64,000 bases of DNA, from positions 42,130,129-42,194,128 of the forward strand of contig OY743180.1 in NCBI GenBank assembly GCA_963555705.1, written 5' to 3'. Within the stretch, counting starts at the first letter, position 1; each line of letters begins with the position of its first letter. Origin of the DNA: Ligustrum vulgare. Its lineage: Eukaryota; Streptophyta; Magnoliopsida; Lamiales; Oleaceae. Positions 40,880-52,108 of this stretch are shown here, piece by piece. Both the position numbers and the translations under genes were made by a program. Below the pieces are notes generated by a model, which was not told the DNA's origin, made no database searches, and saw only the letters and a program-made list of their open reading frames with translations.

Positions 40880-42001
40880 AGCATGGAGTTTGGATTCCAG
40901 AACTTAACAGTTAACACCAAAATACAGCGTTTGAGAAGTACCTTCGAGCTTCAACTCAACAAACAAATCGACAATCAACTTCTTCCGTTATCCTCTAATG
41001 CAACAAATTTTGCTTCAAAGAGGAAAAAATGAGAGAGATCGAATTTCGGAGAACCAAAAATAGATTAAAAATATGAAAAAATAAATCAATACCTACAAAA
41101 TAAATGAAGAACCCGAAAACTCCATCAATCAGCCGGGATCGGCACAAGAACGATGATGATCAGAACGGTCGACTGTCCTTCAAAGAGTAAAAAATGAGTG
41201 AGATGGAATTTTGGATAACCAAAAAATAATTAAAAGTATGAAAAAACGAATCAATTCCTACAAATTAAATGAAGAACGCGAAAACTCCAGCAATCAGCAC
41301 AAGAACGATGATGATCGGAACGGTCGACAAGAATTCGGAGCCGCACAGAGAGGAATTCTTAGGATTTTTAGGAAAATGAAATAGAATTTGACATAACGGG
41401 TCCAGCTAAAAGTACGGGCAGCCCAAACAATTCCATGCAAAGCATGGAGTTTGGATTCCGGAACTTAACAGTTAACACCAAAATACAGCGTTTGAGAAGT
41501 ACCTTCGAGCTTCAACTCGACAAACAAATCGACAATCAACTTCTTCCGTTATCCTCTAATGCAACAAATTTTGCTTCAAAGAGGAAAAAATGAGAGAGAT
41601 CGAATTTCGGAGAACCAAAAATAGATTAAAAATATGAAAAAATGAATCAATACCTACAAAATAAATGAAGAACCCGAAAACTCCATCAATCAGCCGGGAT
41701 CGGCACAAGAACGATGATGATCAGAACGGTCGACTGTCCTTCAAAGAGTAAAAAATGAGTGAGATGGAATTTTGGATAACCAAAAAATAATTAAAAGTAT
41801 GAAAAAACGAATCAATTCCTACAAATTAAATGAAGAACGCGAAAACTCCAGCAATCAGCACAAGAACGATGATGATCGGAACGGTCGACAAGAATTCGGA
41901 GCCGCACAGAGAGGAATTCTTAGGATTTTTAGGAAAATGAAATAGAATTTGACATAACGGGTCCAGCTAAAAGTACGGGCAGCCCAAACAATTCCATGCA
42001 A
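40880..42001. repeat. Two adjacent 561-bp units with a 10-bp deletion in the last S
   Basis: Units 40880-41440 and 41441-42001 lack ten bases between CAATCAGC and ACAAGAACG (junctions near 41298 and 41859), where other copies have AGGGATCGGC. They share CAAAGAGTAAAAAATG, TGGATAACC, TAGGATTTTTAGG, ATAACGGGTCC and, in their L-to-S junctions, TTTTGCTTCAAAG. The shared private markers show they are recent copies of one deletion variant. Confidence 0.9.
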
Positions 42002-42571
42002 AGCATGGAGTTTGGATTCCGGAACTTAACAGTTAACACCAAAATACAGCGTTTGAGAAGTACCTTCGAGCTTCAACTCAACAAACAAATCGACAATCAA
42101 CTTCTTCCGTTATCCTCTAATGCAACAAATTTTCCTTCAAAGAGGAAAAAATGAGAGAGATCGAATTTCGGAGAACCAAAAATAGATTAACAATATGAAA
42201 AAACGAATCAATACCTACAAAATAAATGAAGAACACGAAAACTCCATCAATCAGTCGGGGTCGGTACAAGAACGATGATGATCAGAACGGTAGACTATCC
42301 TTCAAAGAGGAAAAAATGAGTGAGATGGAATTTTGGAGAACCATAAATAAATTAAAAGTATGAAAAAACGAATCAATTCCTACAAAATAAATGAAGAACG
42401 CGAAAACTCCAGTATCAGCAGGGATCGGCACAAGAATGATGATGATCGGAAATGTCATCAAGAATTCGGAGCCGCACAGAGAGGAATTCTTAGGGTTTTA
42501 AGGAAAATGAAATAGAATTTGACATAACGTGTCCAGCTAAAAGTACGGGCAGCCCAAACAATTCCATGCAA
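42002..42571. repeat. Two-S unit, 570 bp
   Basis: This unit shares CAGTCGGGGTCGGTACAAG (near 42255) and ACTATCC with the unit ending 40308, so the patch was reshuffled rather than simply extended. A private change GGAAATGTCATCAAG near 42447 removes the SalI site at the S-R junction. Confidence 0.85.
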
Positions 42572-42977
42572 AGCATTGAGTTTTGATTCCGGAACTTAAC
42601 AGTTAACACCAAAATACAGCGTTTGAGAAGTACCTTCGAGCTTCAACTCAACAAACAAATCGACAATCAACTTCTTCCGTTATCCTCTAATGCAACAAAT
42701 TTTCCTTCAAAGAGGAAAAAATGAGAGAGATCGAATTTCGGAGAACCAAAAATAGATTAAAAATATGAAAAAACGAATCAATACCTACAAAATAAATGAA
42801 GAACACGAAAACTCCATCAATCAGTCGGGATCGGCAGAAGAACGATGATGATCGGAACGGTCGACAAGAATTCGGAGCCGCACAGAGAGGAATTCTTAGG
42901 GTTTTAAGGAAAATGAAATAGAATTTGACATAACGTGTCCAGCTAAAAGTACGGGCAACCCAAACAATTCCATGCAA
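42572..42977. repeat. One-S unit, 406 bp, isolated
   Basis: L is 42572-42702, the single S is 42703-42864 and R is 42865-42977. The lone S is first-type through CAGTCGGGATCGG and becomes last-type at GATGATCGGAACGG, so its breakpoint lies in the last 30 bp. That is a different place from the 32-37 kb family. Downstream R (GGGCAACCC at 42953) and the following unit repeat 40855 onward at an offset of 2098 bp. Confidence 0.9.
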
Positions 42978-43538
42978 AGCATGGAGTTTGGATTCCAGAA
43001 CTTAACAGTTAACACCAAAATACAGCGTTTGAGAAGTACCTTCGAGCTTCAACTCAACAAACAAATCGACAATCAACTTCTTCCGTTATCCTCTAATGCA
43101 ACAAATTTTGCTTCAAAGAGGAAAAAATGAGAGAGATCGAATTTCGGAGAACCAAAAATAGATTAAAAATATGAAAAAATGAATCAATACCTACAAAATA
43201 AATGAAGAACCCGAAAACTCCATCAATCAGCCGGGATCGGCACAAGAACGATGATGATCAGAACGGTCGACTGTCCTTCAAAGAGTAAAAAATGAGTGAG
43301 ATGGAATTTTGGATAACCAAAAAATAATTAAAAGTATGAAAAAACGAATCAATTCCTACAAATTAAATGAAGAACGCGAAAACTCCAGCAATCAGCACAA
43401 GAACGATGATGATCGGAACGGTCGACAAGAATTCGGAGCCGCACAGAGAGGAATTCTTAGGATTTTTAGGAAAATGAAATAGAATTTGACATAACGGGTC
43501 CAGCTAAAAGTACGGGCAGCCCAAACAATTCCATGCAA
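42978..43538. repeat. Third 561-bp deletion unit
   Basis: It has the same 10-bp deletion (junction near 43396) and the same private markers as the two 561-bp units at 40880-42001. It lies 2098 bp after the first of them, and the flanking GGGCAACCC marker is also duplicated at that offset. It therefore belongs to a segmental copy of the 40.8-41.9 kb stretch. Confidence 0.88.
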
Positions 43539-44109
43539 AGCATGGAGTTTGGATTCCGGAACTTAACAGTTAACACCAAAATACAGCGTTTGAGAAGTAC
43601 CTTCGAGCTTCAACTCGACAAACAAATCGACAATCAACTTCTTCCGTTATCCTCTAATGCAACAAATTTTGCTTCAAAGAGGAAAAAATGAGAGAGATCG
43701 AATTTCGGAGAACCAAAAATAGATTAAAAATATGAAAAAATGAATCAATACCTACAAAATAAATGAAGAACCCGAAAACTCCATCAATCAGCCGGGATCG
43801 GCACAAGAACGATGATGATCAGAACGGTCGACTGTCCTTCAAAGAGTAAAAAATGAGTGAGATGGAATTTTGGATAACCAAAAAATAATTAAAAGTATGA
43901 AAAAACGAATCAATTCCTACAAATTAAATGAAGAACGCGAAAACTCCAGCAATCAGCAGGGATCGGCACAAGAACGATGATGATCGGAACGGTCGACAAG
44001 AATTCGGAGCGTCACAGAGAGGAATTCTTAGGGTTTTAAGGAAAATGAAATAGAATTTGACATAACGTGTCCAGCTAAAAGTACGGGCAGCCCAAACAAT
44101 TCCATGCAA
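43539..44109. repeat. Two-S unit, 571 bp, junction between deletion patch and trimer domain
   Basis: The first part carries the deletion-patch markers (CAAAGAGTAAAAAATG, TGGATAACC), but the 10 bp missing in the 561-bp units are present. R carries GGAGCGTCACAG, which recurs only in the units ending 50387 and 59519. The unit thus looks like a recombinant between a patch-type unit and the right-hand domain. Confidence 0.85.
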
Positions 44110-46962
44110 AGCATGGAGTTTGGATTCCGGAACTTAACAGTTAACACCAAAATACAGCGTTTGAGAAGTACCTTCGAGCTTCAACTCAACAAACAAATCG
44201 ACAATCGACTTCTTCCGTTATCCTCTAATGCAACAAATTTTCCTTCAAAGAGGAAAAAATGAGAGAGATCGAATTTCGGAGAACCAAAAATAGATTAAAA
44301 ATATGAAAAAACGAATCAATACCTACAAAATAAATGAAGAACACGAAAACTCCATCAATCAGCCGGGATCGGCACAAGAACGATGATGATCAGAACGGTC
44401 GACTGTCCTTCAAAGAGGAAAAAATGAGTGAGATGGAATTTTGGAGAACCAAAAATATATTAAAAGTATGAAAAAACGAATCAATTCCTACAAAATAAAT
44501 GAAGAACGCGAAAACTCCAGCAATCAGCAGGGATCGGCACAAGAACGATGATGATCGGAACGGTCGACAAGAATTCGGAGCCGCACAGAGAGGAATTCTT
44601 AGGGTTTTAAGGAAAATGAAATAGAATTTGACATAACGTGTCCAGCTAAAAGTACGGGCAGCCCAAACAATTCCGTGCAAAGCATGGAGTTTGGATTCCG
44701 GAACTTAACAGTTAACACCAAAATACAGCGTTTGAGAAGTACCTTCGAGCTTCAACTCAACAAACAAATCGACAATCGACTTCTTCCGTTATCCTCTAAT
44801 GCAACAAATTTTCCTTCAAAGAGGAAAAAATGAGAGAGATCGAATTTCGGAGAACCAAAAATAGATTAAAAATATGAAAAAACGAATCAATACCTACAAA
44901 ATAAATGAAGAACACGAAAACTCCATCAATCAGTCGGGATCGGCACAAGAACGATGATGATCAGAACGGTAAACTGTCCTTCAAAGAGGAAAAAATGAGT
45001 GAGATGGAATTTTGGAGAACCAAAAATAAATTAAAAGTATGAAAAAACGAATCAATTCCTACAAAATAAATGAAGAACGCGAAAACTCCAGAATCAGCAG
45101 GGATCGGCACAAGAATGATGATGATCGGAACGGTCGACAAGAATTCGGAGCCGCACAGAGAGGAATTCTTAGGGTTTTAAGGAAAATGAAATAGAATTTG
45201 ACATAACGTGTCCAGCTAAAAGTACGGGCAGCCCAAACAATTCCATGCAAAGCATTGAGTTTTGATTCCGGAACTTAACAGTTAACACCAAAATACAGCG
45301 TTTGAGAAGTACCTTCGAGCTTCAACTCAACAAACAAATCGACAATCAACTTCTTCCGTTATCCTCTAATGCAACAAATTTTCCTTCAAAGAGGAAAAAA
45401 TGAGAGAGATCGAATTTTGGAGAACCAAAAATAGATTAAAAATATGAAAAAACGAATCAATACCTAAAAAATAAATGAAGAACACGAAAACTCCATCAAT
45501 CAGCCGGGATCGGCACAAGAACGATGATGATCAGAACGGTCGACTGTCCTTCAAAGAGGAAAAAATGAGTGAGATGGAATTTTGGAGAACCAAAAATATA
45601 TTAAAATTATTAAAAAACGAATCAATTCCTACAAAATAAATGAAGAACGCGAAAACTCTAGCAATCAGCAGGGATCGGCACAAGAACGATGATGATCGGA
45701 ACGGTCGACAAGAATTCGGAGCCGCACAGAGAGGAATTCTTAGGGTTTTAAGGAAAATGAAATAGAATTTGACATAACGTGTCCAACTAAAAGTACGGGC
45801 AGCCCAAACAATTCCATGCAAAGCATTGAGTTTTGATTCCGGAACTTAACAGTTAACACCAAAATACAGCGTTTGAGAAGTACCTTCGAGCTTCAACTCA
45901 ACAAACAAATCGACAATCAACTTCTTCCGTTATCCTCTAATGCAACAAATTTTCCTTCAAAGAGGAAAAAATGAGAGAGATCGAATTTCGGAGAACCAAA
46001 AATAGATTAAAAATATGAAAAACCGAATCAATACCTACAAAATAAATGAAGAACACGAAAACTCCATCAATCAGCCGGGATCGGCACAAGAACGATGATG
46101 ATCAGAACGGTCGACTGTCCTTCAAAGAGGAAAAAATGAGTGAGATGGAATTTTGGAGAACCAAAAATATATTAAAAGTATGAAAAAACGAATCAATTCC
46201 TACAAAATAAATGAAGAACGCGAAAACTCCAGCAATCAGCAGGGATCGGCACAAGAACGATGATGATCGGAACGGTCGACAAGAATTCGGAGCCGCACAG
46301 AGAGGAATTCTTAGGGTTTTAAGGAAAATGAAATAGAATTTGACATAACGTGTCCAGCTAAAAGTACGGGCAGCCCAAACAATTCCATGCAAAGTATGGA
46401 GTTTGGATTCCGGAACTTAACAGTTAACACCAAAATACAGCGTTTGAGAAGTACCTTCGAGCTTCAACTCAACAAACAAATCGACAATCGACTTCTTCCG
46501 TTATCCTCTAATGCAACAAATTTTCCTTCAAAGAGGAAAAAATGAGAGAGATCGAATTTCGGAGAACCAAAAATAGATTAAAAATATGAAAAAACGAATC
46601 AATACCTACAAAATAAATGAAGAACACGAAAACTCCATCAATCAGTCGGGATCGGCACAAGAACGATGATGATCAGAACGGTAAACTGTCCTTCAAAGAG
46701 GAAAAAATGAGTGAGATGGAATTTTGGAGAACCAAAAATAAATTAAAAGTATGAAAAAACGAATCAATTCCTACAAAATAAATGAAGAACGCGAAAACTC
46801 CAGAATCAGCAGGGATCGGCACAAGAATGATGATGATCGGAACGGTCGACAAGAATTCGGAGCCGCACAGAGAGGAATTCTTAGGGTTTTAAGGAAAATG
46901 AAATAGAATTTGACATAACGTGTCCAGCTAAAAGTACGGGCAGCCCAAACAATTCCATGCAA

Positions 46963-47093
46963 AGCATTGAGTTTTGATTCCGGAACTTAACAGTTAACAC
47001 CAAAATACAGCGTTTGAGAAGTACCTTCGAGCTTCAACTCAACAAACAAATCGACAATCAACTTCTTCCGTTATCCTCTAATGCAACAAATTT
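46963..47093. repeat. L segment of a reference two-S unit (46963-47533)
   Basis: L runs from the palindrome to the first TCCTTCAAAGAG. It is the most conserved part of the unit. Between copies I see only a few variable sites: GGAGTTTGG/GAGTTTTG, CACCAAAATA/CACCACAATA, ATACAGCG/ATACAGCT/ATAAAGCG, GTACC/GTTCC and CAATCAAC/CAATCGAC. It contains a GTTAAC (HpaI) site. It has no visible similarity to S or R. Confidence 0.9.
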
Positions 47094-47258
47094 TCCTTCA
47101 AAGAGGAAAAAATGAGAGAGATCGAATTTTGGAGAACCAAAAATAGATTAAAAATATGAAAAAACGAATCAATACCTAAAAAATAAATGAAGAACACGAA
47201 AACTCCATCAATCAGCCGGGATCGGCACAAGAACGATGATGATCAGAACGGTCGACTG
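47094..47258. repeat. First-type S module, 165 bp (reference copy)
   Basis: The diagnostic bases are GAGAGAGATCG, AATAGATT, AAAAATATG, GAACACG, CATCAATCAG, GATCAGAACGG and a terminal ACTG leading into the next S. A-tracts begin at 47139, 47150 and 47159, in step with the DNA helical repeat. It is a direct tandem neighbour of the last-type S that follows. In this unit CCTAAAAAATAAATG replaces the usual CCTACAAAATAAATG. Confidence 0.9.
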
Positions 47259-47420
47259 TCCTTCAAAGAGGAAAAAATGAGTGAGATGGAATTTTGGAGA
47301 ACCAAAAATATATTAAAATTATTAAAAAACGAATCAATTCCTACAAAATAAATGAAGAACGCGAAAACTCTAGCAATCAGCAGGGATCGGCACAAGAACG
47401 ATGATGATCGGAACGGTCGA
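47259..47420. repeat. Last-type S module, 162 bp (reference copy)
   Basis: The diagnostic bases are GAGTGAGATGG, CAATTCCTAC, GAACGCG, AGCAATCAGCAGGG and GATCGGAACGGTCGA, and it joins R at CAAGAATTCGG. It ends three bases earlier in the module than first-type S, which explains 162 against 165 bp. A one-base loss (CCAGAATC) in B-type and several left-domain units makes them 570 bp. Confidence 0.9.
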
Positions 47421-47533
47421 CAAGAATTCGGAGCCGCACAGAGAGGAATTCTTAGGGTTTTAAGGAAAATGAAATAGAATTTGACATAACGTGTCCAACT
47501 AAAAGTACGGGCAGCCCAAACAATTCCATGCAA
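47421..47533. repeat. R segment of the reference two-S unit, 113 bp
   Basis: R starts CAAGAATTCGG and ends at the palindrome. It holds two EcoRI sites 22 bp apart, TTAGGGTTT, and the A-rich tract before TTTGACATAACG. The left domain mostly has GGGTTTTTAGG in three-S units, and the right domain GGGTTTTAAGG. Length is constant at 113 bp in almost all units. Confidence 0.9.
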
Positions 47534-50500
47534 AGCATTGAGTTTTGATTCCGGAACTTAACAGTTAACACCAAAATACAGCGTTTGAGAAGTACCTTCG
47601 AGCTTCAACTCAACAAACAAATCGACAATCAACTTCTTCCGTTATCCTCTAATGCAACAAATTTTCCTTCAAAGAGGAAAAAATGAGAGAGATCGAATTT
47701 TGGAGAACCAAAAATAGATTAAAAATATGAAAAAACGAATCAATACCTAAAAAATAAATGAAGAACACGAAAACTCCATCAATCAGCCGGGATCGGCACA
47801 AGAACGATGATGATCAGAACGGTCGACTGTCCTTCAAAGAGGAAAAAATGAGTGAGATGGAATTTTGGAGAACCAAAAATATATTAAAATTATTAAAAAA
47901 CGAATCAATTCCTACAAAATAAATGAAGAACGCGAAAACTCTAGCAATCAGCAGGGATCGGCACAAGAACGATGATGATCGGAACGGTCGACAAGAATTC
48001 GGAGCCGCACAGAGAGGAATTCTTAGGGTTTTAAGGAAAATGAAATAGAATTTGACATAACGTGTCCAACTAAAAGTACGGGCAGCCCAAACAATTCCAT
48101 GCAAAGCATTGAGTTTTGATTCCGGAACTTAACAGTTAACACCAAAATACAGCGTTTGAGAAGTACCTTCGAGCTTCAACTCAACAAACAAATCGACAAT
48201 CAACTTCTTCCGTTATCCTCTAATGCAACAAATTTTCCTTCAAAGAGGAAAAAATGAGAGAGATCGAATTTCGGAGAACCAAAAATAGATTAAAAATATG
48301 AAAAACCGAATCAATACCTACAAAATAAATGAAGAACACGAAAACTCCATCAATCAGCCGGGATCGGCACAAGAACGATGATGATCAGAACGGTCGACTG
48401 TCCTTCAAAGAGGAAAAAATGAGTGAGATGGAATTTTGGAGAACCAAAAATATATTAAAAGTATGAAAAAACGAATCAATTCCTACAAAATAAATGAAGA
48501 ACGCGAAAACTCCAGCAATCAGCAGGGATCGGCACAAGAACGATGATGATCGGAACGGTCGACAAGAATTCGGAGCCGCACAGAGAGGAATTCTTAGGGT
48601 TTTAAGGAAAATGAAATAGAATTTGACATAACGTGTCCAGCTAAAAGTACGGGCAGCCCAAACAATTCCATGCAAAGTATGGAGTTTGGATTCCGGAACT
48701 TAACAGTTAACACCAAAATACAGCGTTTGAGAAGTACCTTCGAGCTTCAACTCAACAAACAAATCGACAATCGACTTCTTCCGTTATCCTCTAATGCAAC
48801 AAATTTTCCTTCAAAGAGGAAAAAATGAGAGAGATCGAATTTCGGAGAACCAAAAATAGATTAAAAATATGAAAAAACGAATCAATACCTACAAAATAAA
48901 TGAAGAACACGAAAACTCCATCAATCAGTCGGGATCGGCACAAGAACGATGATGATCAGAACGGTAAACTGTCCTTCAAAGAGGAAAAAATGAGTGAGAT
49001 GGAATTTTGGAGAACCAAAAATAAATTAAAAGTATGAAAAAACGAATCAATTCCTACAAAATAAATGAAGAACGCGAAAACTCCAGAATCAGCAGGGATC
49101 GGCACAAGAATGATGATGATCGGAACGGTCGACAAGAATTCGGAGCCGCACAGAGAGGAATTCTTAGGGTTTTAAGGAAAATGAAATAGAATTTGACATA
49201 ACGTGTCCAGCTAAAAGTACGGGCAGCCCAAACAATTCCATGCAAAGCATTGAGTTTTGATTCCGGAACTTAACAGTTAACACCAAAATACAGCGTTTGA
49301 GAAGTACCTTCGAGCTTCAACTCAACAAACAAATCGACAATCAACTTCTTCCGTTATCCTCTAATGCAACAAATTTTCCTTCAAAGAGGAAAAAATGAGA
49401 GAGATCGAATTTTGGAGAACCAAAAATAGATTAAAAATATGAAAAAACGAATCAATACCTAAAAAATAAATGAAGAACACGAAAACTCCATCAATCAGCC
49501 GGGATCGGCACAAGAACGATGATGATCAGAACGGTCGACTGTCCTTCAAAGAGGAAAAAATGAGTGAGATGGAATTTTGGAGAACCAAAAATATATTAAA
49601 ATTATTAAAAAACGAATCAATTCCTACAAAATAAATGAAGAACGCGAAAACTCTAGCAATCAGCAGGGATCGGCACAAGAACGATGATGATCGGAACGGT
49701 CGACAAGAATTCGGAGCCGCACAGAGAGGAATTCTTAGGGTTTTAAGGAAAATGAAATAGAATTTGACATAACGTGTCCAACTAAAAGTACGGGCAGCCC
49801 AAACAATTCCATGCAAAGCATTGAGTTTTGATTCCGGAACTTAACAGTTAACACCAAAATACAGCGTTTGAGAAGTACCTTCGAGCTTCAACTCAACAAA
49901 CAAATCGACAATCAACTTCTTCCGTTATCCTCTAATGCAACAAATTTTCCTTCAAAGAGGAAAAAATGAGAGAGATCGAATTTTGGAGAACCAAAAATAG
50001 ATTAAAAATATGAAAAAACGAATCAATACCTAAAAAATAAATGAAGAACACGAAAACTCCATCAATCAGCCGGGATCGGCACAAGAACGATGATAATCAG
50101 AACGGTCGACTGTCCTTCAAAGAGGAAAAAATGAGTGAGATGGAATTTTGGAGAACCAAAAATAAATTAAAAGTATGAAAAAACGAATCAATTCCTACAA
50201 AATAAATGAAGAACGCGAAAACTCCAGCAATCAGCAGGGATCGGCACAAGAACGATGATGATCGGAACGGTCGACAAGAATTCGGAGCGTCACAGAGAGG
50301 AATTCTTAGGGTTTTAAGGAAAATGAAATAGAATTTGACATAACGTGTCCAGCTAAAAGTACGGGCAGCCCAAACAATTCCATGCAAAGCATGGAGTTTG
50401 GATTCCGGAACTTAACAGTTAACACCAAAATACAGCGTTTGAGAAGTACCTTCGAGCTTCAACTCAACAAACAAATCGACAATCGACTTCTTCCGTTATC

Positions 50501-51982
50501 CTCTAATGCAACAAATTTTCCTTCAAAGAGGAAAAAATGAGAGAGATCGAATTTCGGAGAACCAAAAATAGATTAAAAATATGAAAAAACGAATCAATAA
50601 CTACAAAATAAATGAAGAACACGAAAACTCCATCAATCAGTCGGGATCGGCACAAGAACGATGATGATCAAAACGGTCGACTGTCCTTCAAAGAGGAAAA
50701 AATGAGTGAGATGGAATTTTGGAGAACCAAAAATAAATTAAAAGTATGAAAAAACGAATCAATTCCTACAAAATAAATGTAGAACGCGAAAACCCCAGAT
50801 ATCAGCAGGGATCGGCACAAGAACGATGATGATCGGAACAGTCGACAAGAATTCGGAGCCGCACAGAGAGGAATTCTTAGGGTTTTAAGGAAAATGAAAT
50901 AGAATTTGACATAACGTGTCCAGCTAAAAGTACGGGCAGCCCAAACAATTCCATGCAAAGCATGGAGTTTGGATTCCGGAACTTAACAGTTAACACCAAA
51001 ATACAGCGTTTGAGAAGTACCTTCGAGCTTCAACTCAACAAACAAATCGACAATCGACTTCTTCCGTTATCCTCTAATGCAACAAATTTTCCTTCAAAGA
51101 GGAAAAAATGAGAGAGATCGAATTTCGGAGAACCAAAAATAGATTAAAAATATGAAAAAACGAATCAATAACTACAAAATAAATGAAGAACACGAAAACT
51201 CCATCAATCAGTCGGGATCGGCACAAGAACGATGATGATCAGAACGGTCGACTGTCCTTCAAAGAGGAAAAAATGAGTGAGATGGAATTTTGGAGAACCA
51301 AAAATAAATTAAAAGTATGAAAAAACGAATCAATTCCTACAAAATAAATGTAGAACGCGAAAACTCCAGATATCAGCAGGGATCGGCACAAGAACGATGA
51401 TGATCGGAACGGTCGACAAGAATTCGGAGCCGCACAGAGAGGAATTCTTAGGGTTTTAAGGAAAATGAAATAGAATTTGACATAACGTGTCCAGCTAAAA
51501 GTACGGGCAGCCCAAACAATTCCATGCAAAGCATGGAGTTTTGATTCCGGAACTTAACAGTTAACACCAAAATACAGCGTTTGAGAAGTACCTTCGAGCT
51601 TCAACTCAACAAACAAATCGACAATCAACTTCTTCCGTTATCCTCTAATGCAACAAATTTTCCTTCAAAGAGGGAAAAATGAGAGAGATCGAATTTCGGA
51701 GAACCAAAAATAGATTAAAAATATGAAAAACCGAATCAATACCTACAAAATAAATGAAGAACACGAAAACTCCATCAATCAGCCGGGATCGGCACAAGAA
51801 CGATGATGATCAGAACGGTCGACTGTCCTTCAAAGAGGAAAAAATGAGTGAGATGGAATTTTGGAGAACCAAAAATATATTAAAAGTATGAAAAAATGAA
51901 TCAATTCCTACAAAATAAATGAAGAACGCGAAAACTCCAGCAATCACCAGGGATCGGCACAAGAACGATGATGATCGGAACG

Positions 51983-52018
51983 GTCGACAAGAATTCGGAG
52001 CCGCACAGAGAGGAATTC
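51983..52018. other. SalI and paired EcoRI sites at the S-R junction (reference copy)
   Basis: GTCGAC is at 51983-51988, and GAATTC is at 51991-51996 and 52013-52018. The cluster recurs in most units, so digestion would give a ladder of about 406, 571 and 736 bp plus a 22-bp fragment. Exceptions are units with GTCGAAAAG (no SalI, for example near 1986) and scattered EcoRI losses (near 463, 14213 and 26748). Confidence 0.9.
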
Positions 52019-52027
52019 TTAGGGTTT
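52019..52027. other. TTAGGGTTT, plant telomere-like motif (reference copy)
   Basis: TTAGGGTTT on the plus strand is AAACCCTAA on the minus strand, which is identical to the plant telo-box and a permutation of the Arabidopsis-type telomere repeat. It occurs once in almost every unit, just after the second EcoRI site. It is mutated in a few (TTAGAGTTTT near 39658, TTAGAATTTT near 40228, TTAGGATTTT near 41359). It is a single copy per unit, not a telomere tract, and could be coincidental. Confidence 0.5.
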
Positions 52028-52091
52028 TAAGGAAAATGAAATAGAATTTGACATAACGTGTCCAGCTAAAAGTACGGGCAGCCCAAACAAT

Positions 52092-52108
52092 TCCATGCAA
52101 AGCATGGA
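52092..52108. repeat. Short perfect palindrome, 7-bp arms, AAA loop (reference copy)
   Basis: TCCATGC, AAA and GCATGGA form an interrupted palindrome that sits once per unit at the R-to-L junction and is used here to phase the array. It is broken in B- and C-type units (GCATTGA), in the 32-38 kb family (CCATGAAAGC), at 11272 (CCACACAAAGC) and in the A units with GTATGG. Variants are not compensated on the other arm, so there is no sign that pairing is maintained by selection. Confidence 0.8.

Larger units (their letters stand above)
44110..50387. repeat. Right-hand domain: trimers of about 1712 bp, plus an extra unit
   Basis: Unit ends are 44680 A, 45250 B, 45821 C, 46392 A, 46962 B, 47533 C, 48104 C, 48675 A, 49245 B, 49816 C and 50387 D. 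A units carry AATATATTAAAAG and, in several, GCAAAGTATGG. B units carry CCAGAATC, AAGAATGATG and GCATTGAGTTTTG (570 bp). C units carry AAATTATTAAAAAACG, ACTCTAGC and GTCCAACTAAAAG. D carries GATAATCAG and GGAGCGTCACAG. ABC repeats at 1712 bp. C is doubled at 47533/48104 at a spacing of 571 bp. Confidence 0.9.

Noticed and set aside
46102..46392. Recurring minus-strand open frames of 61, 63 or 96 codons, one in most units, as a repeated small protein family
   Set aside because: They begin at TTG in the palindrome rather than at ATG. Length depends on repeat-type indels and substitutions: AAATTAAAC gives the 61-codon form and the one-base CCAGAATC deletion gives the 63-codon form. The changes ignore reading frame. 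They are open stretches created by the satellite sequence.
52092..52108. TCCATGC-AAA-GCATGGA as a transcription terminator or functional hairpin
   Set aside because: The arms are only 7 bp, there is no T-run after it, and the arms are broken without compensation in B- and C-type units and in the 32-38 kb family.
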